Assembly (NCBI GenBank): GCA_030528345.1
Contig: JAUMZB010000001.1
Location: 1-64,000, forward strand
Length of the DNA: 64,000 bases
From: Eikenella sp.
Lineage (GTDB): Bacteria; Pseudomonadota; Gammaproteobacteria; Burkholderiales; Neisseriaceae
Reading direction: 5' to 3'
Positions within the stretch are counted from its first letter, which is position 1. Each line of letters starts with the position of its first letter. Positions 53,121-60,609 of this stretch are shown here, in pieces. A program made the position numbers and the translations under genes. Under the pieces are notes generated by a model, which saw only the letters and a program-made list of their open reading frames with translations, made no database searches and had not been told where the DNA came from.

Positions 53121-53669
53121 ATGAACGGAAATGTTATTTGGCTATCTCGTGATATCCAGAAAATGGTACTTCTCGCTCTAGCACAGCGCTATCCCAGAGT
53201 TATTACGGCAAGCGTAATGTTTGACCTTTTCCCCCCACTTGAAGATCATGTCAAAATGGATGATTTGGTAAATAATATTATGTATTTAGAAGAACATGGT
53301 CTTTTAAGGAGAGTAGACTTCCACGGCGAGCCGGTTCCCTTTTACAACTTGATGAATGCTCATAATGATTTTTATGTAGCCACAGTAAAGGGTATTGATT
53401 TCATACAAAAAGACGGTGGGCTTTCCGCTATTTTTGGTGTACAAACTATTAAATTTCACGCAGATACAATCAGCGACTTAAAATCCTTACTGATGTTCAA
53501 ACTAGAACAAGCAAATATTTCTGAAGATGATAAAAATAAGATTACTGCCAAATTAAGTGAATACGGAGACGAAGCAGCCAAGCATCTATTAACTAAACTG
53601 TTAGATGCTGGGATAGAAAAGCTCCCCGCATTACTTGGCACACTTGGCATTGCAGGCTTGTTCAATTAA
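53121..53669 (+). CDS. Plus-strand accessory gene (winged-helix-like hypothetical protein)
   Basis: 182 residues on the strand opposite to all other phage genes, with AT-richer composition. N-terminal ~80 residues look like a winged helix (KMVLLALAQRYPRVITASVMF...YLEEHGLLRRVDF), followed by a helical linker and a hydrophobic C-terminus LPALLGTLGIAGLF. AGGAAAATATG start. Ends tail-to-tail with the DUF1804 gene (4-base overlap). A lysogenically expressed moron is likely; function unknown. Confidence 0.75.
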   Translation: MNGNVIWLSRDIQKMVLLALAQRYPRVITASVMFDLFPPLEDHVKMDDLVNNIMYLEEHGLLRRVDFHGEPVPFYNLMNAHNDFYVATVKGIDFIQKDGGLSAIFGVQTIKFHADTISDLKSLLMFKLEQANISEDDKNKITAKLSEYGDEAAKHLLTKLLDAGIEKLPALLGTLGIAGLFN

Positions 53670-54166
53670 CCAAACCGCTTTTCGACCTCCGCCCCAAACG
53701 GCTCCAGCACGTCCACCAGTGCCGCCAAATGTTTGGGGTGTTTTTGCGCCACGTGCTCGGCCAGCATCTCCAACACCTGCAGCGCCGTCGCCAGCTGACT
53801 GGTTTCCGGCAAAATCTTGGCGTTGGCGGCCACGGTCTTGTTAAACGCATCGGCCAAGCTGGATAAGAGCTTGACCTTTTCCACCGGCGAGAGCTCGGCA
53901 TCCACCTGCAGCAGCTCCATCGTGTGGTTGTACTGCTGCAAAAAGCCCGCCATCATCGCCCGGCCGAGGTCCTCAATCTTGCCGCCGGCCAGCGTGTAGG
54001 CGGCGCGCAGCTTGTCCCAATCGTCGCCTTTGGCCTTGGCCTGCTCGCGCCAGCGCCGCGCCGTGGCTTGAGTGATGCCGCACATCAGCGCAGCAGTCTC
54101 CAAGCTCTGGTTGCCGCTCACATAGAGCTGGCGCAGCTTGTCGCGGGTCTCTTGCGGGTGCGCCAT
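53666..54166 (-). CDS. DUF1804 family, terminase small subunit-like
   Basis: 166 residues: HPQETRDKLRQLYVSGNQSLETAALMCGITQATARRWREQAK (HTH) and DDWDKLRAAYTLAGGKIEDLGRAMM, LPETSQLATALQVLE. Position before the large terminase suits DNA recognition for packaging. Confidence 0.88.
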   Translation of the reverse strand: MAHPQETRDKLRQLYVSGNQSLETAALMCGITQATARRWREQAKAKGDDWDKLRAAYTLAGGKIEDLGRAMMAGFLQQYNHTMELLQVDAELSPVEKVKLLSSLADAFNKTVAANAKILPETSQLATALQVLEMLAEHVAQKHPKHLAALVDVLEPFGAEVEKRFG

Positions 54167-54168
54167 GA

Positions 54169-54399
54169 TTACAATCCAAACTTGGCCTTAATCATCAGGA
54201 TGCCGGTGGTCACAATGCCGCCCATCACGCCGCCGCTGGCCGCGCCGGCCACCATTGCCGTGCGGCGGCAGTCGGCGTGGATTTGCTGCAGCTGGCCGTC
54301 CATGCGCTCCTGATTTTTAATGGTTTGGTCTTGCTTTTCACGGATTTCCAACAGCAGGGCCATTACTGGGTCTTGCCGGGGCATATCGTGTTTTTGCAT
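54169..54399 (-). CDS. Small phage membrane protein
   Basis: 76 residues: amphipathic N-terminal helix (LLLEIREKQDQTIKNQERMD) and one Gly/Ala-rich span near the C-terminus (AMVAGAASGGVMGGIVTTGILMI). May be a holin-like or tail-associated protein; uncertain. Confidence 0.7.
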   Translation of the reverse strand: MQKHDMPRQDPVMALLLEIREKQDQTIKNQERMDGQLQQIHADCRRTAMVAGAASGGVMGGIVTTGILMIKAKFGL

Positions 54400-54400
54400 C

Positions 54401-54670
54401 TTATTTGTCCGCCTTTCTGTCTAACTTTTCGTTGACCTTGGCCAGGTCGGTTTTGATCTCTTTCAATAACGACAGCACCTCGCCTTTGTGGTCGCGGGCA
54501 TCGCCCTTGGTTTGGTAGTCTTTTTCCACCGCGTGCAGGCGCTCGCGCAAGGCGCGGCGCTCGTTTTCGGCCTCCTTAAAGCGGTCGGCCAAGGCGCGGA
54601 TGTAATACCACAGCAGCGCCATTAAAAAGCTCATTGCGCCGCCGAATACGGTCTCAATTGTCAGGGGCAT
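54401..54670 (-). CDS. Mu gp25-like protein (DUF2730)
   Basis: 89 residues: N-terminal membrane span (VFGGAMSFLMALLWYYI) followed by a long charged coiled coil. Conserved in Mu-like phages between lysis and terminase genes. Confidence 0.8.
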   Translation of the reverse strand: MPLTIETVFGGAMSFLMALLWYYIRALADRFKEAENERRALRERLHAVEKDYQTKGDARDHKGEVLSLLKEIKTDLAKVNEKLDRKADK

Positions 54671-54876
54671 TACGGCCAGCCCTCCTCAAAATAGGTTTGA
54701 CACAATACGCAGCGCGTACAGCCCGGCACCGCTTCCTGCCGCTCGGGCGGGATGGGCGCGCCGCAATCCTCACAATGGCTGCGGCGGTAGTGGCCGCCCA
54801 GCTGCCCGCGCGTATGCTGCAGGGCGGCTTCGCGGTGGCCGGCCTCCACCTCGGACGCTAAATCCATCTGGTCCAT
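54670..54876 (-). CDS. TraR/DksA-type zinc finger protein
   Basis: 68 residues with CEDCGAPIPPERQEAVPGCTRCVLC, the four-Cys finger. TraR-like proteins bind RNA polymerase through the secondary channel and mimic DksA-ppGpp; here probably tunes host transcription late in infection. One-base overlaps with both neighbours. Confidence 0.88.
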   Translation of the reverse strand: MDQMDLASEVEAGHREAALQHTRGQLGGHYRRSHCEDCGAPIPPERQEAVPGCTRCVLCQTYFEEGWP

Positions 54877-55160
54877 CAGCGCCCCTCCTGCCCCTGGTCA
54901 TACCAGCGCTGCCAGCCGTCGAGCTGCGCCTCCAGCTTGCCTACATACGCGCCAAACTCGGCGGCATGCGAGAGCAGGTCGGCCGGGCTGCCCGATGCCG
55001 GCGGCAGCGGCCGCAGGGGCGACACCAACAGCGCAGCTGGCGCCGGCGGCATCACCGGCATCTCCACCGTGTGCACCGGCGCATCAGTAGCCGAGGGCGC
55101 GCCGGTAGAGGCGCAGGCTGTCAGGGCCGAGGCCGCCAACACAAGCACCAGCTTTTGCAT
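54876..55160 (-). CDS. Rz1-like outer-membrane spanin lipoprotein
   Basis: 94 residues: signal peptide MQKLVLVLAASALTAC with lipobox LTAC, then Pro/Ala-rich sequence. Its start lies inside the Rz gene in another frame, the classical nested Rz/Rz1 arrangement. Disrupts the outer membrane in the last lysis step. Confidence 0.8.
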   Translation of the reverse strand: MQKLVLVLAASALTACASTGAPSATDAPVHTVEMPVMPPAPAALLVSPLRPLPPASGSPADLLSHAAEFGAYVGKLEAQLDGWQRWYDQGQEGR

Positions 55161-55491
55161 CCGATTGCACAACATTGGGTATCTCCTGTTTCAGGTAGCC
55201 CGCTTGACCATCCAAACGGGCATAGGTATGCGCCAGCTTTTGGCTTTGCACTTGGGCAAAGTCATGCCAGCGCTGTTTTTCGGCGGTGGCGGCCGCCAAT
55301 TGGGCACGGTAGGCCAGCTCCGCAACCAGCTGCTTTTGCCGCCACTCCGCCTTAACCGCCGCCATCTCGGCTTCGGCCGCCGTGTCGCGCTTCAGGTAGC
55401 CTGCACGGTAGGCCAGCGCGGCCACCAGCAACACCACCCACAGCGGCCACAAACGGCGCAGCCAAAACCAAACACTACTCCACGGCATCAC
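55084..55491 (-). CDS. Rz-like inner-membrane spanin
   Basis: 135 residues: N-terminal span (LWPLWVVLLVAALAYRAGYL) and a periplasmic coiled coil (EAEMAAVKAEWRQKQLVAELAYRAQLAAATAEK). Two DUS copies (55391-55402 full, ~55190 variant) are both translated as GYLK. Confidence 0.8.
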   Translation of the reverse strand: MMPWSSVWFWLRRLWPLWVVLLVAALAYRAGYLKRDTAAEAEMAAVKAEWRQKQLVAELAYRAQLAAATAEKQRWHDFAQVQSQKLAHTYARLDGQAGYLKQEIPNVVQSDAKAGACVGGLGPDSLRLYRRALGY

Positions 55492-55726
55492 GCTCTCCCT
55501 GCTTGATGGCCGCTACCTGCGGCACTGCGGCAATGCCGCGCTTAATCAGGGCGTAACCGCCCACCATCGCGCCGTATGCCCACCATGCCCACTCCGGCGT
55601 GTCGGGCATCACGGCAAATTTGTAGGTCATCACGCCGGCCGCCACATTGGCCCACAGCTTGGTGTGGCTGATTTGGCCGGTAGCCGGATTGCTGATGAGT
55701 CCCGCCAGCCAATTAACCATGCTCAC
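55475..55726 (-). CDS. Holin-like phage membrane protein
   Basis: 83 residues with two weak spans (KLWANVAAGVMTYKFAVM and WAWWAYGAMVGGYALIKRG). GTG start overlaps the endolysin stop (GTGA). Position between endolysin and spanins suits a holin. Confidence 0.7.
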   Translation of the reverse strand: MSMVNWLAGLISNPATGQISHTKLWANVAAGVMTYKFAVMPDTPEWAWWAYGAMVGGYALIKRGIAAVPQVAAIKQGERDAVE

Positions 55727-56232
55727 ACCTCATTGCGGCTGTAACCGCCCTGATGCGCCAACACCGGCAAGTTGTAGCGGCTTTTGTGCGGCATGCCGCT
55801 ACCGTTGGGGTACACCGGCCACACAAACGCCACCGCCCGCGACCGCTCAAATTTGGCAATGCTGACCTTATTGCCCTGGTTGCCGCCCAAAATCAGCAGA
55901 TTGCCTGCACGGTCACGGCCAACCACAAAACCCACATGCCCGCCGCCTTTGCGGCCGAATACCGCAATACAGCCGTAGGCCGGCGCCTTGAGGCGCACGC
56001 CGGCATCTACCCACGCCAAGGCGCGATACCAGTGCTTGGGCAAGGCGCGCCCGGCATGGCGGCAACAATGCGCCACAAACGTGCCGCACCAAGGGGTCTC
56101 GTCATCCCGCCACCACGCCTTGAGCGTATTGAGCCAGTGGGTGATGGTCGGATTGTGGTTTTTGCCCGGCACCTCGGCCAAGCCCTCGTATCGTCTCGCC
56201 TCGATAATCCAAGGCAAATCTGTAAAAACCAT
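55723..56232 (-). CDS. Endolysin, CHAP/NlpC-like cysteine amidase (TIGR02594 type)
   Basis: 169 residues. ARRYEGLAEVPGKNHNPTITHW, catalytic Cys in DETPWCGTFVAHCC and His in GGGHVGFVVG. No signal peptide, so export by holin. First gene of the late region, directly after the Mor-type activator. Confidence 0.88.
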   Translation of the reverse strand: MVFTDLPWIIEARRYEGLAEVPGKNHNPTITHWLNTLKAWWRDDETPWCGTFVAHCCRHAGRALPKHWYRALAWVDAGVRLKAPAYGCIAVFGRKGGGHVGFVVGRDRAGNLLILGGNQGNKVSIAKFERSRAVAFVWPVYPNGSGMPHKSRYNLPVLAHQGGYSRNEV

Positions 56233-56307
56233 AAAAAAAATCCCAAGTCGTCAAACTTGGGATGATTATTGGGTAAGCCGCCGCCGACAGCCGTTTGAGC
56301 CGCCTCA
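56233..56307 (-). promoter_or_regulatory. Mor/C-type late promoter overlapping a terminator before endolysin
   Basis: Dyad TGA-GGCGGC-TCA (56296-56307), -10 AATAAT (56265-56270), predicted +1 at 56258. A hairpin ATCCCAAG/CTTGGGAT (56240-56263) with eight T residues ends at the ATG; +1 falls in its loop. Equivalent of Mu Plys. Confidence 0.75.
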
Positions 56308-56312
56308 CCCGG

Positions 56313-56783
56313 TCAAAACAGGCTGTCCTGCACGTCTGCCGCTTGGGTCTGGTCGGTGCGGTTGAGGATGTCCCACACCGTGCGGTCGGTCAGGCGGTGG
56401 CTGGCGGCCAGATTTTGCACCGCCCAAAACGCCGTCATGCCGTCTTTGCCGGTGAGCTCGTCAAACTGGCGGCGGATTTTGCGGTCGCGCAGCTCGCGTA
56501 CCGCCCGCTCGCACTTGGGCAGCCACAGCTTTTCGCGGTCGCCGAACTGCTCGCACAGCTTGTCCGCCGCCCGCTCGCCCACCACCTCGGCCAGCGCCGC
56601 ATGGGTGGCCCGCCCCAGCTTGCGCACATTTTTGGAGACGGGAAACGTGGTGCCGCCGTAGGCGCGCAGCAGCGCAAGCGTCGGCTCCGCCCCAATCAGC
56701 GTCACCATCTCCAGCACGCTGCCCGGCAGCAGATGGCGCACCGCCGCAAAGTCCCGCTCGTCATACTCGTCAAACGCTGCCAT
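56313..56783 (-). CDS. Mor transcription activator family protein
   Basis: 156 residues: helical dimerisation region (FAAVRHLLPGSVLEMVTLIG) and C-terminal HTH (LAASHRLTDRTVWDILNRT). Mor and C of Mu bind dyads centred near -43.5 and recruit RNA polymerase. Located like Mu C directly before the lysis gene, so it is the likely activator of the five late promoters. Overlaps the gp16-like gene by 14 bases. Confidence 0.88.
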   Translation of the reverse strand: MAAFDEYDERDFAAVRHLLPGSVLEMVTLIGAEPTLALLRAYGGTTFPVSKNVRKLGRATHAALAEVVGERAADKLCEQFGDREKLWLPKCERAVRELRDRKIRRQFDELTGKDGMTAFWAVQNLAASHRLTDRTVWDILNRTDQTQAADVQDSLF

Positions 56784-57195
56784 GCCGCACCTCCCGTTTG
56801 CGGTTGGCGTAGATTTGCAGCGCCGCCACCAGCTTGTGCAGCTTGTCGTCCGGCAGCCAGTGCACCTGGTCCACGCCAAACATGCGCTTGGCCATGCCGT
56901 GGGCGTAGGCCCAGGTCAGCCCGTTGTCGAGCAGCAGCGCCTCCACCTTGCGGATCATCGCATCCGCCGAGCCGCGCGGGCTGGGGCGGCGGCCGAGATT
57001 GGGCCGCGCCGGCTGAAAACCCTGCCGCCCCATTGCCGTCAGCACCTTTTCCAGCTCGCGCAGCCCCATTTGGGCGCAGGAGTTTTTGCCGGTTTCGCGC
57101 AGCAACAGCGCGCGGTAAGTGTCGTCGTCCAAACCAAGCTGCGTCTTGCCTATATGGATTTTGGCCTTCAGGCCGTTTAGATTTTTTCGCATCAT
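56770..57195 (-). CDS. gp16-like protein (DUF1018)
   Basis: 141 residues: LKAKIHIGKTQLGLDDDTYRALLLRETGKNS, SADAMIRKVEALLLDNGLTWAYAHGMAKRMF. Conserved early gene of Mu-like phages, unknown function. Start at ATG 57195 or the next codon. Confidence 0.88.
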   Translation of the reverse strand: MMRKNLNGLKAKIHIGKTQLGLDDDTYRALLLRETGKNSCAQMGLRELEKVLTAMGRQGFQPARPNLGRRPSPRGSADAMIRKVEALLLDNGLTWAYAHGMAKRMFGVDQVHWLPDDKLHKLVAALQIYANRKREVRHGSV

Positions 57196-57326
57196 CGCTC
57201 CCGATTCTGTTAAAATACAAGTCTCTGTTTTGTTTTCCGTGGCCGCTGATGCTTGTGCGTTGGCGGCGCTTTTTTTGCAAACCGCAAACTGGAGCGGGCT
57301 GGGTGCAACCCGCTCGGATTTGAGGT

Positions 57327-57605
57327 TTAGGCCGGTTTGACGAGCTCTTTCAGGTTTTTTGCCGCGCGGAAGCGCACCTTGCGTTTGGCCGGGATGTCCA
57401 CCGGTGCGCCGGTGGCCGGATTGCGGCCGGTACGGGCGGGCAGATCGGTTACGTCAAACGTGCCCAAACCCGGCAAAACCACCTTGCCGGAGCGCAACAG
57501 CCCTTCTTTTACCGCCAACAGGGTGGCATCCAAGGCAATGCCGGCATCGGCCTTGCTGATTTTGGCGTTGTCCGCGATAGCGGCGATTAATTCTGATTTA
57601 GTCAT
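57327..57605 (-). CDS. Phage-encoded HU family DNA-binding protein
   Basis: 92 residues, MTKSELIAAIADNAKISKADAG...VVLPGLGTFDVTDLPARTGRNPATG, with the arm motif RNPATG. Could supply the HU/IHF needed for the transpososome or nucleoid compaction. The 57196-57326 gap shows nothing else. Confidence 0.92.
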   Translation of the reverse strand: MTKSELIAAIADNAKISKADAGIALDATLLAVKEGLLRSGKVVLPGLGTFDVTDLPARTGRNPATGAPVDIPAKRKVRFRAAKNLKELVKPA

Positions 57606-57617
57606 GGTGCTTACTCC

Positions 57618-57749
57618 TTAAAAAATTTTTTCCGTGATTTGTTCTGCTTCCTCTTCCGAGTAGCCGCGCTCGGCGGCAAACCCGACGAAGAGTGCAAAGT
57701 TTTCGCCCAAAAAATCGCGAATCAACAGTTTTTCGTCTTCTTCCAACAT
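57618..57749 (-). CDS. 43-aa acidic protein
   Basis: MLEEDEKLLIRDFLGENFALFVGFAAERGYSEEEAEQITEKIF, preceded by a weak purine stretch and followed after 12 bases by the HU gene. Helical; unknown function. Confidence 0.6.
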   Translation of the reverse strand: MLEEDEKLLIRDFLGENFALFVGFAAERGYSEEEAEQITEKIF

Positions 57750-57810
57750 GGTTTAATCTCTTGTTTAAAGGGTTTTAAAAGCGGCAAACCGTGCCGCGCG
57801 GGTTAGGCTG

Positions 57811-58005
57811 CTATCCGAGCAAGTGCTGCAAAACAGGCTCGGACGGAATAACAATCACGCCCAAAAGGGCAATCAACCAAATCCACAATATCACCTTGTT
57901 ATCGTGCGCTTCGGGAATGACTAAAATCACAGCCGCCAGCAGCCAAAAAACGATATTGCACAGGATGTCGAGATTGTGGATCACCTCAATTAGCCAGAGA
58001 TTCAT
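57811..58005 (-). CDS. 64-aa two-span membrane protein
   Basis: MNLWLIEVIHNLDILCNIVFWLLAAVILVIPEAH...; two hydrophobic segments (15-35 and 42-58). Overlaps the preceding gene by 20 bases. Could be an accessory or superinfection-exclusion protein; unknown. Confidence 0.6.
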   Translation of the reverse strand: MNLWLIEVIHNLDILCNIVFWLLAAVILVIPEAHDNKVILWIWLIALLGVIVIPSEPVLQHLLG

Positions 58006-58234
58006 GGCCCGCCTCATCTTGTCGGTCGATACCGGCCGCCTGCGCCAGCTTAAAAATGTCCTCCCATCCCAGCAAAAACCGTTTGCCGGTTGCGGTGTTT
58101 TCGACGATCGGCTCGTATCTTGTATTAACCTGCATTTGGTATCTCATGCCGCCCATCTCGGCTTGGGCGACATCCGTCCTGATTAACAGGGCATTTGGCG
58201 GGAGCATTTGCCCGTAGTGTGCATTTTGTGCCAT
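57986..58234 (-). CDS. 82-aa phage early protein
   Basis: MAQNAHYGQMLPPNALLIRTDVAQAEMGGMRYQMQ..., start one base after the gam stop. Soluble, mixed alpha/beta; unknown. Confidence 0.65.
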   Translation of the reverse strand: MAQNAHYGQMLPPNALLIRTDVAQAEMGGMRYQMQVNTRYEPIVENTATGKRFLLGWEDIFKLAQAAGIDRQDEAGHESLAN

Positions 58235-58235
58235 C

Positions 58236-58775
58236 TCACACCCCCGCCAAATCCGGGTCGGTGGGCTCCACCACAAAATCCTCCACCCCGCTCACAATGC
58301 GGATGCCGGGCACTTTGCCGTCGGCAAACAGTTCCGCTTCGTTCAGGATGGCCTCTTTGTTGAGGTCCTCTTTCACCCGCACAAAGCGCACCAGATCAAC
58401 CTTTTCTTTCAGGTAGGCGATGATGGCGTCCTTGCCGGTAAATTTGACGCTGGGCGGGTTGATGCGCCATTTGGCGAGCCCGGTTACAAAATCCACTGTT
58501 TTGGTTTTTCCGCCTTGAGTCAGCTCCTGGCGGTTGGCCTCGCAAAATGCCTGCACGCCGGCGGTGAGGGCTTTGATTTCCGCTTCATACGGGGCGGCCA
58601 AATCGCGGTATTCCTGCTCGATTGCCGCCTGCTTATCGCCCATCTCGGCCGACAGGCGTTTCACTTCGCGGGACAGGTCGCCGATGCGGCGGATATGTGC
58701 CGCAGCCTGGGATTTGTCTTGTGCCGCCACCGTCAGGGCGGGCACTTTGGTGCGGGTTTTGGTCGTTTTAGCCAT
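58236..58775 (-). CDS. gam: Host-nuclease inhibitor Gam
   Basis: 179 residues. DNA-end-binding Ku-like protein protecting phage DNA from exonucleases: helical AAAHIRRIGDLSREVKRLSAEMGDKQAAIE, then VDFVTGLAKWRINPPSV and IRIVSGVEDFVVEP. Confidence 0.93.
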   Translation of the reverse strand: MAKTTKTRTKVPALTVAAQDKSQAAAHIRRIGDLSREVKRLSAEMGDKQAAIEQEYRDLAAPYEAEIKALTAGVQAFCEANRQELTQGGKTKTVDFVTGLAKWRINPPSVKFTGKDAIIAYLKEKVDLVRFVRVKEDLNKEAILNEAELFADGKVPGIRIVSGVEDFVVEPTDPDLAGV

Positions 58776-58777
58776 GT

Positions 58778-59161
58778 TTACAATCCTTTCAATAGGCTTT
58801 TTTGGATGATTTGATAGATTTGTTTCAGATTTTCTTTGCCCCGGGCCTCCTGCTCCGGGGTGGTGTGGTATTGATAAGCGAGCAGCTTGGGCTCGGGCCT
58901 GGGCGGCAGGCGCTCAATCAGCATTTTGGGCGGCGGCCAGCGCTCGGTGTCGGAGATAAGTTTCGCAAAGGCGGCTTGTATCCGCCCCTGGTCTTGTTGC
59001 TCATCCCACCCAATCGGCAGAGCCATCAGCGCCTCTATCCAAACAACAGCCACCAATTCAATGCCTTCTTCGGGCGGCGCACCTTGCAGGCGCAGCATCA
59101 TCAGTTTTTGCAGCCCGCGCACAATCTCGTTATTGACAAAATCGGGAACGGGTTTATCCAC
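58778..59161 (-). CDS. Phage early protein of unknown function
   Basis: 127 residues; FVNNEIVRGLQKLMMLRLQGAPPEEGIELVAVVWIEAL and ERWPPPKMLIERLPPRP. Resembles small early-operon proteins of Neisseria Mu-like phages. Overlaps its upstream neighbour by eight bases. Confidence 0.75.
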   Translation of the reverse strand: MDKPVPDFVNNEIVRGLQKLMMLRLQGAPPEEGIELVAVVWIEALMALPIGWDEQQDQGRIQAAFAKLISDTERWPPPKMLIERLPPRPEPKLLAYQYHTTPEQEARGKENLKQIYQIIQKSLLKGL

Positions 59162-59639
59162 GCAACATAGCCTCCAGCTTGGCTACCGCATTCACCGTTT
59201 TGCTGGTCGGTGCAGGGGGGCTGGCCACTGCCTGCTCGGCTGCCGGCATCGGCACTGCCTCGCCTTGCCATTTGCTGATCACCTCCAGCAGGTAGCCGTG
59301 GGACTTGAGCGGGGTGACCAAATTGCCGTTGTCGCGGGCGGCCAGCACCTCGCCAAAGGCATAAGCCCAAGCGGCGGGCGGTGCCGGATAGCTTTTGCCA
59401 CCCCGCTGGATTTGCCCGGCCTGCATCATCGGCAGCAACTCCGCCATCAGCCTGGCCATGCGCGGCTGGGAGAGAGAGGATTTTTGCGTCGGCCGAAACA
59501 GGCCGAGGTAGCGCACCAGCCCGGTGCTCATCGGCCCGCCGATTTGCGCCACCGCCCATAACGACTGCCGCGCCTCCTCGTGGGCAATCAGCGCGTCTAG
59601 GGAGTTTTCCGCCCCGCAGCATGGACAACGGGTTTTCAT
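59154..59639 (-). CDS. Early phage protein with N-terminal zinc ribbon
   Basis: 161 residues starting MKTRCPCCGAENSLDALIAHEEAR (CPCC half-ribbon), then a helical middle and Ala/Pro-rich C-terminus. Common in Neisseriaceae prophages; function unknown, nucleic-acid contact likely. Confidence 0.75.
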   Translation of the reverse strand: MKTRCPCCGAENSLDALIAHEEARQSLWAVAQIGGPMSTGLVRYLGLFRPTQKSSLSQPRMARLMAELLPMMQAGQIQRGGKSYPAPPAAWAYAFGEVLAARDNGNLVTPLKSHGYLLEVISKWQGEAVPMPAAEQAVASPPAPTSKTVNAVAKLEAMLRG

Positions 59640-59902
59640 GCCTGCTCTCCGATTTGGTCGATTTGCCGGCGGTACTCATCAAGGTCAAACGCCATGCCCA
59701 TTGCCTCAACGGTTAGGCGGCCAATCTTTTCCAATCGCACGGTGTCGGGGTGGGAGATAAGGGTCAGGCTGTTGGTCGGCACAACACGGATGCTTTCTGT
59801 GTCGCTCCATAAAACACCGCTTTCTTCGGCGTTGCTCCAAAATACGATGCCGCTGTCGTGCATATCGTGTACGGCATCACCAAATCTAAATTCCTGCGCC
59901 AT
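59636..59902 (-). CDS. 88-aa early phage protein
   Basis: MAQEFRFGDAVHDMHDSGIVFWSNAEESGVLWSDTESIRVV..., beta-rich small domain similar in look to KOW/SH3 adapters. Overlaps the zinc-ribbon gene (ATGA). Confidence 0.65.
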   Translation of the reverse strand: MAQEFRFGDAVHDMHDSGIVFWSNAEESGVLWSDTESIRVVPTNSLTLISHPDTVRLEKIGRLTVEAMGMAFDLDEYRRQIDQIGEQA

Positions 59903-59903
59903 C

Positions 59904-60590
59904 TCAAGCCCCCAATCTTTTCAGTTCTTCCCCGCCGCCCATCGCATGGTGCAACCGGGCGTCTTTGCCTTTTTGATGTCCCAAAAAGCGGTCGAGATTT
60001 CCCGCCTGCTTGGCGTGTCCGCCGGGCGTGCTCTCGCGGGTTTTCATTGTTGTCACCCCCAAGCTTTCGCCAAACTGCTGCAACAGCGCCTGCTCGCGTT
60101 CGCCGTTGGCAAATTTGCCCACTTTGCGGTGCACCGCCCAAATCCAGCCCTTGCAAAACTCGTCCGCCCGGTAGGTTTTGTTTTTGGCCAACCGCACCCG
60201 CTTGAGCACGGTGGCCATATAGTCTTTGCGCGCGGCCTTAACTTGGCGCAACAGCACATCGTAGGCATACGCCGCCAGCTCGGCCTTGTTGTCCACGCCG
60301 TAGTAGCGGATACGCGGCTCTCGCCAATCCCCGCCCAAATACCAAGCGCACCCAAACGCCCCTGCCACCGTATTGGCCAGCATCGCCTGCCAGCCCGGCA
60401 TCTTGGCCGCCGTGCGGCCGGCGCAGCTGTGCTCGCGGATGTCCGACAACGCCACCTCCGCATCGCTGATGCCGTGTTGCCGCATCAATGCCTGCGCCTG
60501 CTTCAGCGCCTGCGCCGCCTCGTGCTCGTTGGCCGATTGCGACAAAGCCAAACACTTCTTGATCTTTTCTAAAGCTTTTTCCTTATCCAC
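59904..60590 (-). CDS. DUF2786 family protein
   Basis: 228 residues: ALEKIKKCLALSQSANEHEAAQALKQAQALMRQHGISDAEV is the DUF2786 signature, followed by a C-terminal part (DNKAELAAYAYDVLLRQVKAARKDYM). Frequent in Mu-like early operons; biochemical role unknown. Confidence 0.88.
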   Translation of the reverse strand: MDKEKALEKIKKCLALSQSANEHEAAQALKQAQALMRQHGISDAEVALSDIREHSCAGRTAAKMPGWQAMLANTVAGAFGCAWYLGGDWREPRIRYYGVDNKAELAAYAYDVLLRQVKAARKDYMATVLKRVRLAKNKTYRADEFCKGWIWAVHRKVGKFANGEREQALLQQFGESLGVTTMKTRESTPGGHAKQAGNLDRFLGHQKGKDARLHHAMGGGEELKRLGA

Positions 60591-60609
60591 TGTTCACCTC
60601 CCCAAAGAG

